Positions 50,101 to 57,343 of a DNA stretch of 64,000 nt are shown one piece after another; within the stretch, counting starts at the first letter, position 1, and every line of letters starts with the position of its first letter. The stretch comes from Gyrodactylus bullatarudis (taxonomy: Eukaryota; Platyhelminthes; Monogenea; Gyrodactylidea; Gyrodactylidae), in assembly GCA_012064415.1 (NCBI GenBank), contig SSNU01000046.1:76119-140118 (forward strand), in the 5' to 3' direction. The notes beneath the pieces were generated by a model that ran no database searches, had not been told where the DNA came from, and saw only the letters and a list, made by a program, of their open reading frames with translations. A program made the position numbers and the translations under genes.

Positions 50101-51628
50101 AAAGCTATTTTTCGATAAAAATAAATTTTAGTGAAATAATATAAGTTTGGATATCTTTTGATCCGAATCTATGTATGATCAGGGTAATTTTTGGTTCATA
50201 AGTCACAGGTCTAACTGTATAATTTTTTTCTATTCTAGATTTCTCTCCATGGAAAAAAATTTGATTCAACTGAGTATATTGTGTTATGAAATACAATTTG
50301 CAACAGCTTTTCACTTACTTTTCAAGGCTATACATTTGATCGAGTCCATTCTTGCACAAATCGAGAATGTTATACAGGTACGAACTGAAATTTGAAAAGT
50401 TTTGATTTTTTGAAAGGATACATATTGACTTTGACACTCCAATGTAATGTTTGCCAATCTTTGACGCTAAAAAGGGAAGTTCTGGGCTGGATTTGCTAAT
50501 TTTCTTTTGTTCCATCCACAGTTCTGGTTCAAGGTTGAGATGAAAACATTTTTCCAAATCCAATTTTTTAATATCATAAGGCTCATAGAATCTTATAACA
50601 GAACCAAAAATCTAAAAGAAATTGATAAATTTAGCACAAATTGTAAAAAATATTATGAATTGAAATTTTAAAAAAATCACCTGTTCATAGGTTTCAGTAG
50701 TAAGTACAAAATTGTACGTAACTAGTTTTGGACATTTCTGTTGAATATTCCATGTTTCGACTGTCGCTCCCCAAGGAAGACAAAAGTCAGCAACTTTTGT
50801 TAAATCAACAGCTGAAATAGTGAGGTAAAATTTGACAACTTACGTAATTCATCTTCAACTTGAGGATTCTTGAGAGAAAACAGTATTTTTGGTTCGTATA
50901 GAAGAAAAGACTTTTTAACAAAAGATTTACGATAGCATAAATAAAGATTTGCTTTCGGCTGTAATGGAAGAAAATATTAATAGAATTCTAACTTACAAAG
51001 GTTCCTTTTCTTATAACTGGAGTGAGCTTTTTATATGAAACTGGACAGACCTCGCCCTCAGATGTATTAATAATAATTAAATCTGTAACAGTTAATTCTG
51101 AAATGCTATCATTTGGCAAACGTTTGCTAAAGCAAATATAATTGTTATTATTGAGAAGAACTGGCTCCCCATCAATTGTAGAAGTGAGACAAGTAATATT
51201 TTGTTTTGGTGGAGGTTTATTGCTGACACTAAAGTGGAAGAAAATAATATTATTAAACTAACAAAAGAGAATTCAAAGATTGTTCAAGATCTCCTCGTTT
51301 ATAAATGATGTAAATATCTTGTTTAATACAAGCATCGAGTTCTTTAAAATAGGTTTTCTCAATTACATTATAGCCAGCAGGTATTTTTATTAATCGTTTT
51401 TTATTTATTAAACGAATGTCTATGATAGGATTTTGAAAATTTTGAAAATCCAATTTGCGGTTGTCAATGAGAATCTCATCAGTGTCGTTAGGGAGCTAAA
51501 TTTAATGATAAAATAAAATAAACCTTTTTTGAAACATATTCAGAAGGAGAATCGGGTAATCCAGTAACTATGAAATAATCGGCGATATTATAATTCGTAG
51601 ATTTTTTCATTTTGGATTTCATTTCCAT
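26106..51628 (-). CDS. DENND4: DENND4 homologue (Rab guanine-nucleotide exchange factor)
   Basis: Thirty predicted exons, all phases consistent, 1,591 codons: 51,524-51,628; 51,263-51,495; 50,997-51,228; 50,844-50,958; 50,681-50,811; 50,319-50,611; 48,534-48,600; 47,100-47,300; 44,744-44,974; 44,590-44,634; 44,477-44,494; 44,329-44,349; 43,906-44,026; 42,897-43,143; 41,490-41,788; 39,933-40,165; 39,344-39,469; 37,687-37,855; 37,144-37,218; 36,018-36,071; 34,813-34,903; 33,142-33,342; 32,954-33,074; 32,224-32,430; 30,533-30,551; 29,221-29,257; 27,275-27,839; 26,646-26,760; 26,245-26,568; 26,106-26,185. DENND4 (Crag in flies) activates Rab10-type GTPases in polarised traffic. Visible in order: N-terminal IADYFIVTGLPD, MABP strand IYIIYKRG, FCLPWGATVETW, uDENN IFGSVIRFYEPY, cDENN with PFLIGVESRFFD, a helical (PPR-like) part, then the late CxxC pair with ILYDEEI, VLWNIVWWFYRI and VSLYREIMFMIIYL. 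The last exon is the least certain. Confidence 0.9.
27816..27957. repeat. 71-bp tandem duplication over a splice acceptor
   Basis: Positions 27,816-27,886 and 27,887-27,957 are identical 71-bp units. Each holds the minus-strand acceptor CTTTTAACTTTTAG and the first about 24 bases of DENND4 exon 27. Only the acceptor nearer the exon (exon start 27,839) keeps the frame. Use of the distal one adds 71 nt and brings an early stop. Confidence 0.9.
27985..29010. mobile_element. Long member of palindromic family P
   Basis: The left arm starts CTAATTGATATGAAGTTGAG and the right arm ends with its reverse complement near 29,010. Between the arms is a non-palindromic core (about 28,359-28,755) that occurs in reverse, with very high identity, at 56,195-56,582. 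Partial cores lie at 43,205-43,430 and 46,815-47,000. Since two long copies share arms plus the same core, the core probably belongs to the element, and the pure palindromes at 8,784 and 42,004 are deletion derivatives. Confidence 0.7.
29770..30113. mobile_element. hAT-type MITE
   Basis: The left end TAGAGCCTCAAATAGTAAT and the right end ATTTTTTTGATGCTCTA are imperfect inverted copies. Flanks ATTATCAC and CTTATCAC form an 8-bp duplication with one difference. It is in a DENND4 intron. The frame at 29,714-29,971 crosses its edge and is not a gene. Confidence 0.65.
31178..31556. mobile_element. piggyBac-type MITE
   Basis: Bordered by TTAA on both sides (31,174-31,177 and 31,557-31,560). Ends are CCCTTTCAGGTCC and its near inverted copy GGACTTGAAAGGG. 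TTAA duplications with CCC-starting ends are the mark of piggyBac elements. The inner frame (31,291-31,539) has no recognised domain. A piggyBac transposase scrap at 1,462 shows that the superfamily was active in this genome. Confidence 0.7.
32742..32830. repeat. One end of a hAT-type element
   Basis: TAGGGCCTCAAAAATGCATA at 32,742 matches the left end at 7,001 and continues with a similar TACTTTTTAATC-like run. The partner end was not found, so this is a solo fragment in a DENND4 intron. Confidence 0.4.
35510..35640. repeat. R1 repeat fragment
   Basis: AAACCAAATCTGTGTGTTCA and the following run match the R1 copies at 1-204 and 45,316. The end (TTTTAAGCGGATTTTCGAAC) matches 4,950-4,985. It is intronic in DENND4. 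Confidence 0.5.
39161..39332. repeat. Shrunken relative of the 16.2 kb hAT-like element
   Basis: The right end reads, in reverse, TAGGGCGATCAAAATGCTAT, close to the TAGGGCGGTAAAAATGCTAT end at 17,535. Inside are several AATAGCA motifs, as in the larger element. No target duplication was found. At about 170 bp it keeps little beyond its ends. Confidence 0.5.
40274..40516 (+). pseudogene. Tigger/pogo-type transposase C-terminal remnant
   Basis: An 80-codon frame without ATG start begins right after a TGA and ends in TAA. It stands out from its surroundings by more G and C. It starts CITAAEAWEDVSRVTIQKCF, matching the AW..V...TI.NCF motif after the DDE_1 catalytic domain of Tigger/pogo/Jerky transposases, followed by an acidic helical tail. 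It lies antisense in DENND4 intron 15. The catalytic part is absent. It is the only trace of this superfamily that I found here. Confidence 0.65.
42004..42260. mobile_element. Short palindrome of family P
   Basis: CTAGTTAATATGAAGATGGG at 42,004 is mirrored by its reverse complement ending at 42,260. Arms are about 100 bp. It is a minimal deletion form of the palindrome at 8,784. It sits in DENND4 intron 14. Confidence 0.75.
42605..42755 (+). repeat. tRNA-headed repeat with truncated hammerhead
   Basis: A-box TGGCCTAATGGTTAG is followed at short spacing by a B-box-like GATTCGAATAC, then CTGGCTAT, a half hammerhead (TTGATGAGTCCTAATAA) and the family tail GTGACCACAC...AGTAGGTTTAAT. The GAAAC segment of the ribozyme is missing, so it cannot cleave. 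The copy shows head, ribozyme site and tail in one unit. Confidence 0.6.
43205..43430 (+). repeat. Partial core of palindromic family P
   Basis: TTTTGTCCTTTCTACTAGTA and the following run align with 28,570-28,755 (same orientation) and in reverse with 56,195-56,380. A further copy is at 46,815-47,000. The plus frame at 43,184-43,459 is a chance frame in this repeat. Confidence 0.6.
45316..45592 (+). repeat. R1 repeat copy with a small palindromic insertion
   Basis: This is the best-preserved partner of 1-204. It is interrupted by about 115 bp that carry a hairpin, CTAGAAATATTTCGTTC (45,411-45,427) and its exact reverse complement (45,455-45,471). The insertion is flanked by the direct repeat ATTCCTATAAT. 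The ORF across it (45,333-45,533) is a shadow. Confidence 0.6.
45947..46473. mobile_element. hAT-type MITE, family with GTACTATTT motif
   Basis: Ends TAAGGCCTCAAAAAAGTACT and, at the right, ACTATTTTTGAGGCTCC. Flanks ATTGATAA and ATTGATTA give an 8-bp duplication with one difference. The first 250 bp match 60,576-60,917 in the opposite orientation (shared GTACTATTTGGTCTATTTTT, then GATTCCTGATA). It is in a DENND4 intron. Confidence 0.7.
46815..47000 (+). repeat. Partial core of palindromic family P
   Basis: TTTTGTCCCTTCTCGTAGTA and the downstream run match the core at 28,570-28,755. It is intronic in DENND4. Confidence 0.6.
47558..48344. repeat. Inverted-repeat element in DENND4 intron 7
   Basis: Arms of about 75 bp (47,558-47,630 and 48,269-48,344) share GAGTTTCCACATTGACCATT and CCCCCTTATATGACTAAATA. 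A second short hairpin (TGGTCAATGT and ACATTGACCA) abuts the left arm at 47,541-47,576. No target duplication was identified. Confidence 0.65.
48967..49122. repeat. Foldback repeat with hammerhead-like arms
   Basis: Arms 48,967-49,031 and 49,057-49,122 are imperfect inverted copies around a short AT-rich loop. Each arm, read toward the outside, contains CTGANGA, eight bases, GAAATGTACA and ATCTCTC. The possible ribozyme reading is treated under findings. It lies in DENND4 intron 6. Confidence 0.7.
49144..50217. mobile_element. TA-flanked long inverted-repeat element
   Basis: Ends TA-CAGTTAGACCTGTGACT and the reverse complement running to GGTCTAACTG-TA. Long arms (about 49,320-49,590 and 49,930-50,217, plus the outer 35 bp) share GACGCAGTAGGGGTC and CATCCAACTGTTCC with few differences. 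It resembles the elements at 430 and 5,247 in having TA flanks and a CAG start. It fills most of the 1.7 kb DENND4 intron 6. Several short frames in it are mirror shadows. Confidence 0.75.
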
Positions 51629-52296
51629 GTATTAAATGTGATTAAATTTAACATAGACTTAGTAAAGAGGTCCCAAATTTTTGGGACATGCAAAAAACTG
51701 CTAAAACTTTTATTTATTGAAACAATTTTAGTTTAAAATGAAAGAAGGGTTTTAATAGAATATTTGTAGAAATTAATTTGAAATTTTCAAAATCATTTTG
51801 AGAAAATGAGTATAAATTCTTGTTGAAATTTCCTAGCCATATTTATAGAATAATTCTATTTCTTAAGTTTTATACGAACAGTCAGTATTTTAGACATGAA
51901 TTATCACTAATAAATTTTAATTATCTCAAATTCAATCCTGATGTAGAATCTAGAATTTCTATATTTTATCCATAATGTTCGAATTCGGATTAAAGTACAA
52001 TTTTCTTTCAGAATATCGCCGCTAGGAGGCATTGAAATTTAATCCAATGATTGGAGTCAAATCTTGTCATTCAAGAGTTTTATTCTAATAATATTCTCAG
52101 CTAGATAATGCCCCTTCTTCTGTAAAGTATTATCTTACTATAAAATTGCACTATGCAATTTGCACATTAGGTAATGTGGATTTGACTTTGAAGGTTTTAA
52201 TTAATTTTTAGATAACTTTTTATTTATAAAAATGAATCGAATTGATCATAAAATTCGATTCGAATTATCTCATAAAAATACCAGATCACAATTTTT
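51629..52296. other. Intergenic, DENND4 5' flank
   Basis: AT-rich. It should hold the DENND4 promoter next to 51,628 and the 3' flank of the small gene at 52,297. No specific element was recognised. Confidence 0.4.
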
Positions 52297-52452
52297 TCAT
52301 TCCACTTTCTTTTCTTTTGTATCTTTTTGTTCTTTTGGTTCTTCAATAGTAGGATAACCCAATAATCTTCTGAAGTAATAATAAACTGGCTTCAAAAATA
52401 CATATGAAAACCAAATAGCAGCAGGGTATAACAAACACGGAATACAAACCAT
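52297..52452 (-). CDS. C18orf32: C18orf32 / UPF0729 family small protein (51 aa)
   Basis: The frame starts MVCIPCLLYPAAIWFSYVFL and continues to KPVYYYFRRLLGY, ending in a Lys/Glu-rich tail and TGA. The N-terminal MVCIPC followed by a hydrophobic stretch, then an aromatic-basic patch and a charged tail, is the diagnostic layout of the UPF0729 family (human C18orf32 is about 76 aa). The human protein has been placed at the endoplasmic reticulum and lipid droplets; its job is unclear. Residues 6-20 form the hydrophobic membrane-associating part. The gene is intronless here and shorter than in vertebrates at the C-terminus. It lies about 670 bp beyond the DENND4 start, on the same strand. Confidence 0.82.
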   Translation of the reverse strand: MVCIPCLLYPAAIWFSYVFLKPVYYYFRRLLGYPTIEEPKEQKDTKEKKVE

Positions 52453-52724
52453 TCTTGATATTTATTAACAAAATGAATCACAGAATATATTTTTAGGTCT
52501 AAAATTTAGACTAAATTATTCAGTAAACAATTGATCCAATTTAATTGAAAATTTTGAAAATGTTAAATGATTCAAATAACTAAAAAATTACTTTCAAATT
52601 ATCGATTTTGTTATAATAAGTATCTAAATTCAAGTTCTCACATCCCGGAGATGCATCATCTATTTTAGCAGCAATATTTCAATCACCACTACTATTCTTG
52701 TATCATGCAAATGGAGTTCTTTCA

Positions 52725-52904
52725 ATGGCTCGGCCATTTAACAGTGTTTCAACACTGTTTAAAGACTCCTATATGAATTTTGGATGCAGAAAGTTAACTC
52801 AAAGTAATGAGTTTACCTTGCCGAGAGCCAAATACACGACATCCTCGAAAAACTGCTTGGACATGAAAAGCAAAAAATTGATTTACAGTCATTCGTTCAA
52901 CTAA
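52725..52904 (+). CDS. Possible small protein, unrecognised (59 aa)
   Basis: A frame from ATG 52,725 (context TTTCAATGG) to TAA reads MARPFNSVSTLFKDSYMNFG and onward, basic and Ser-rich. The same frame is open upstream to about 52,615 without ATG, so this may be the last exon of a longer gene divergent from C18orf32. The codon mix looks more coding-like than its surroundings. No homology was recognised. Confidence 0.3.
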   Translation: MARPFNSVSTLFKDSYMNFGCRKLTQSNEFTLPRAKYTTSSKNCLDMKSKKLIYSHSFN

Positions 52905-55900
52905 TTGAAACTGTTTATGTTCATGTCACATATTTTGCTCAACAATTCTAAACGTAAGTGATGAGCGTTAGATGATAGGGGCCATCTGAAGGCTTTCTAC
53001 ATTGCTTAATGATATGTGCATCATCTCTGATAAAAAAGATAATAACAATTCTTATTTTTCAGAATCACACAATCGCGCTTAGATGCCAAAGATTATTTCT
53101 TCTTTAATAAAAGTATTTACCAAAATAAATAAATAATTCTACTTTCTATGTCGACACCTACCCTTGGACTAGTTGAATAAAAAAAACTGCGTCTCATATA
53201 AAATAGTAAATTATGAGAACATTTGATAAAGTAGTAATTCTTTCTCTGTTGAACAATACTTATTAAGTTGTGAGTCTTTTCTTTTTTTACTAAATGCAGT
53301 TTTGTAAAATCCCAATATTCTCATTGGCTGTAGTTGAGTTAACCAATGGGATTCAACTACTGGCTAGTTTAATATTTTGTTTAAAAATCTTACCTACGTA
53401 TATCCTCTTAAGCATAATTTGAAAAATATTCAGAGCTTCTCTTTTTTTTCTGGACATACAAAACCCTAACGCACCTCTTGAGAATAAGTCAACCTCCAAT
53501 AGGCTTGCATGAATTTTGTATAATTTTAGTGAGTTCTTCATATCCAATTGTTTATTTTTATAATTAATCCAATAAACTGTTACGTTTCTACTCAATAGTA
53601 ACTATTTTTTCAAAAAATTCAAATAGATAGTCCCCTTCTGATAATTTATTAGAGATAGAAAGTCATTCATATTCAGACATACAAATCAGACTTATTAGTT
53701 GAGTTTGAGCCAAGAAATGCATTCTAACTAGACATAAATGCATTGTATATATATATATATATATGTATGATGTAAAAGGCGTATATTTGAAAACTACAAA
53801 ACCAGTCAAAGAGAGAGAGTATAATTTGCAAGATATGGATCATTTAATTCTTGAAATTATGTCAAAATTATATCACATTATTCAATTTGACATTTAAAAG
53901 GGAGGTGAGGGCGGACAGAGTGGTGTAAGAATGCGGTCGCTTGAATTATTTTCTTACATACATAAAAATTCATCCAAATGAAATGCTTAAGAGGGAAATT
54001 TTCTTTCTCACTGATCACAAGAATAAATGTGAGACGTATTTTTTTCGTCATCTCGAGTTGCGCCATTATTTTGCGTCTGAATTTTTTGATACATGAATGA
54101 AATTTGTTGTATTTTTTTTAGAAATAAAATCTATGTTGAGAAAAATAGGTTAAAAAGCAAATAGTAGATCTTGTGTTGGTTTAAAGTCAAGGAAGAAACA
54201 TAAATCATGAAAGAGTTTTTTGATTGCAATTGAATTGGCAGTTGATGTGAAAAATTATTATTTATAAAATTAACGCACGACCGTATAATTATCACCAAAA
54301 CTTTTAAAGAGCTGTTGTTTTCAGAAATTCTCATCCCTTGTCAATGAAAAGAGTTGATTAAAATCTCTAGTTGAAACAAAGCAGAAAGATTTTATCGTGG
54401 AAATCTTTTTTTCTTTCATTAATTCAATTTACTGATCGTTTTCACTCAAATAAAATGGAAATACATGAGATTTTTGTATTGTCTAAATCTACATTGTACA
54501 TGCCTAATTCTAAAACATGTTCCTTACTCGGATAGGGTTCTTTTCAACTTTTTGATTACTGTGAAGTAAAGATGTTTTTTTTTTTCAACCCATTTTAAAA
54601 ACCTACTCAAATGATAATTCTATGAATTCTAAACATTATTTTATATAAAATCAAGTATCAAAATGCTCGTCTGTGATAATATTCAAGTTTAAAGGTCAGA
54701 CTTTTTTAGATATGCAGATTTTCAATGAATTTATACTACGTTTTTACTAAAATCTCGAATATCTATTTTGCTGAAAAAGCTTCAAGGTTTTTTTCAATGA
54801 AAATAGTACGACTATGCATGGGATTGCAAACGAATTCTAAGTTGTTTTAGATCTCACACATTACTGCTATCAAAATTACATGTGGAAATTTCAGGGAAAA
54901 ATTTGATTTAAAAAAAGGTCGAAATTCTTTACATCTCTACTGTGAAGCCATAATATATAGTCGGATTAGCTTCGTTTATCTGAGCAATCTTCAATGTCGT
55001 TAGTTAATTTTATTGTCGAATGCAATTTCTATAATATTCACTGAATATGCCCACTTGTTCAAATTATAATGAAATTGAAAAAAGAAAAATTATTTATGCA
55101 AATTTTTTCATCCCGATAAGAATTCTATTATTTTGTTTTTCAAATCTAATAAAAGCTCGTTTGATACAGTTTTTTCCTTATTCTCTATGGCATATCGTAG
55201 AAAACAATCTTAGAAGAAGAAGAAGAAGAAAGAGAATATATTTCCATTTTTTGTATTCATTCATTCTAGGGCGGAAAAGAAATCGTTTTATACGTATATT
55301 CTCTTGATTAATATTTCATCAGGTAGGTGAAATTCTCCAGATATTTATTATATATCTAATTGGCGGTTTTTTGCATTCTTCCCATACCCAATGTCGGGAT
55401 AAGATGTAGACGGAATAATACGAGTACAGATTTGAGCTAGATTAGCGTTTTTTGTAAAATGGGTTAAATCTTTGCTTCTGATTCGGCAATTATGACCTTC
55501 GATAAACTGAATCTTGGGAAATTAAAACTCACTATTATCAGAAGTCAAAAAATTTAAAGAAAAAATTATCATAAACATACAAAGTTTCTGAAAAACCGAG
55601 TGTGTTTTGTTGAGCTACAAAATAATACTCTCAAATTATCAAATAAAATGCACTTTTATGAAAATATTTCTGACGAAAAAAGTAAAAGTTCAAGAGTCAA
55701 ATGCGTGATTAAATTTATTTCAAGAATTCATTATGAAATCCAAATTTTTTTCTACTTCTACAGAAATCCGAATTTCTTCTACAGCTAAAAAGGATATTGA
55801 TAATTTTCCTTTTACAAAAATGTATTTATAGTGTTTTATGATATACGAGGGACTTGTCAGAGATCCCCACAATTTCATTGATTTTCAAGCAATAAAAATT

Positions 55901-55969
55901 ATCAGCGACTTTCACACGTTGATGGGGTGATTCTAAAACCCTCATTTCCTTGTCATTGACTTTTAAATC
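52905..55969. other. Intergenic with simple repeats
   Basis: No gene recognised. A (TA)n run lies at 53,745-53,764 and an (AGA)n run at about 55,212-55,230. About 54,715-54,950 is a dispersed repeat also found at 18,420-18,730 (shared ATGCATGGGATTGCAAA). Minus frames at 53,353-53,595 and 53,878-54,066 have no recognised domain. Confidence 0.5.
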
Positions 55970-56712
55970 AAGAGTTTATGATTTTTACAAAATTTTAATT
56001 TTTTCTTGAATCTGATCAAGACTTTTTAGTATCTGCAGGTAATAAGGCCCCCATATCAAAAAATCAATATTTCAAATCTCGGGTTAGCTTCAAATTCACA
56101 TTTTTCGGAAACTCATGTTGATTTCTAAATGAGAGAGTGATCAAAAGCTGTATTTTAGGATCACGATAAACCAAAAAATCGAATATGCTGAATAGAGTAG
56201 GCCAAATTTTTCAACTTTTTTCAGCCTTAATCTTATTTTGAAGATAAACGAAAACTATGCATTTCTTCTTATAAAACCATACGATTTCGATTTTGTTCTG
56301 GTATACAAAATCTCGATTGAAAATGACAACTTCTGAACACGCTCCAAGATTTTTTCAATGAATTCTACTACGAGAAAGGACAAAATCAAGATTTTTGAAT
56401 TGTTTTTGCAACAATTTGAATAAAAATAGGGCTTATAGTAAAAATTGAGTCTTTTGTTACATCTTGAAAGAAATTCCTAGGAAATTTTGATGATTTTAGG
56501 GAAAATGGGAGTTTTGTATATCAGAACATGAAAAATTTTCATTTTGATTTTCAAAAATGTGTTTTTCACGATTAAAACATCAAAGCGGAGAAAATAAAAT
56601 TGTGTATTACACTAATGCTGAAACAGATTTTGAGAATCACCCCATGATCTTTTGAAAATCATTTTTACTTCCTATAAAACTCATAAATTCCCATCTTCTT
56701 ATTACTAACTAG
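55970..56712. mobile_element. Long member of palindromic family P
   Basis: The arms carry GTTTATGATTTTTACAAAAT (left) and CATAAATTCCCATCTTCTTA (right). The core 56,195-56,582 is the reverse complement of 28,359-28,755 with only scattered differences over about 390 bp. That makes two separate insertions of the same element in opposite orientation. Confidence 0.7.
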
Positions 56713-57092
56713 GTTTATTTAAATAAAATCATTCAACAATGGGAGAATTTTCAAATCTTTTCATCAAAAATCTATGCATGTTAAGTTTCTATTAGACACA
56801 TGTTAAGGTTTTCGTATTGATTCAACATGTTACAATGTAAATGTGCAGCTGATTGGCTTCTAGCTGTATATTTAGATTGATCTCTTATTACAGTTAGATT
56901 TAATTTTTCTCCAACAGTAAAAAGATTTATCTGTTAAATCCGCCTAGAAAAAATGTATCAAATTAGCTTTTTCGTGGGAGCAGTGAATTTCGAGTTCTTC
57001 GTCTAATTTTGATCCAAAATATCAACATTTAACTGCTTCAAATCTTCAAAATCAATCAAAGTTGAAAACTTGGAAATTTGGTTAAGCACAAA

Positions 57093-57343
57093 GTAGAAAT
57101 TACATTGTTTTCAGACATTAAACCTACTAGCTAAGTGTGGTCACTGGTTATTACTATATCCTTGTGAATCTAACTTGATGGAGATTGTCTTCTCACACCT
57201 AGATGTTAGAGTTCGGATAAGCAAGTGTCAATTCCATAAGAGAGTCAAATAAAATTCAACTCACGGTGGCAGATGTATACGCGTTTCGTCGTCATAAGGA
57301 CTCGTCAGTGACCACACTTAGCTAGTAGGTTTAATGTCTGGAA
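57093..57343 (-). mobile_element. SINE-like element with inverted tails and a hammerhead
   Basis: The ends are mirror copies of the family tail: left CAGACATTAAACCTACTAGC TAAGTGTGGTCACTG, right its reverse complement to 57,343. Read on the minus strand the order is tail (inverted), hammerhead ribozyme (57,316-57,262), spacer, the body with AACATCTAGGTGTGAGAAG known from 1,800-1,820, then tail again. No protein frame. Tail pieces also occur at 60,960-60,995 and 61,935-61,975. Confidence 0.7.
57262..57316 (-). ncRNA. Hammerhead ribozyme, core intact
   Basis: Minus-strand order: GTGG (57,315-57,312), TCA, CUGACGA (57,308-57,302), stem II GUC...GAC with an 8-nt loop, GAAA (57,287-57,284), stem III ACGCGU (self-complementary), UA then the predicted cut between 57,278 and 57,277, UACAUCUG, CCAC (57,269-57,266) closing stem I. 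All core positions (C3, U4, G5, A6, G8, A9, G12, A13, A14, A15.1-U16.1, H17) fit the consensus. The tiny stem III suggests that it acts as a dimer, as known for other animal retroelement hammerheads. Stem I is short and has a large internal loop. Confidence 0.8.

Noticed and set aside
49676..50563. Several ORFs around the 49-50 kb inverted repeat
   Set aside because: Most are mirror frames of the repeat arms. Only the minus frame at 50,319-50,611 is real, as DENND4 exon 6.
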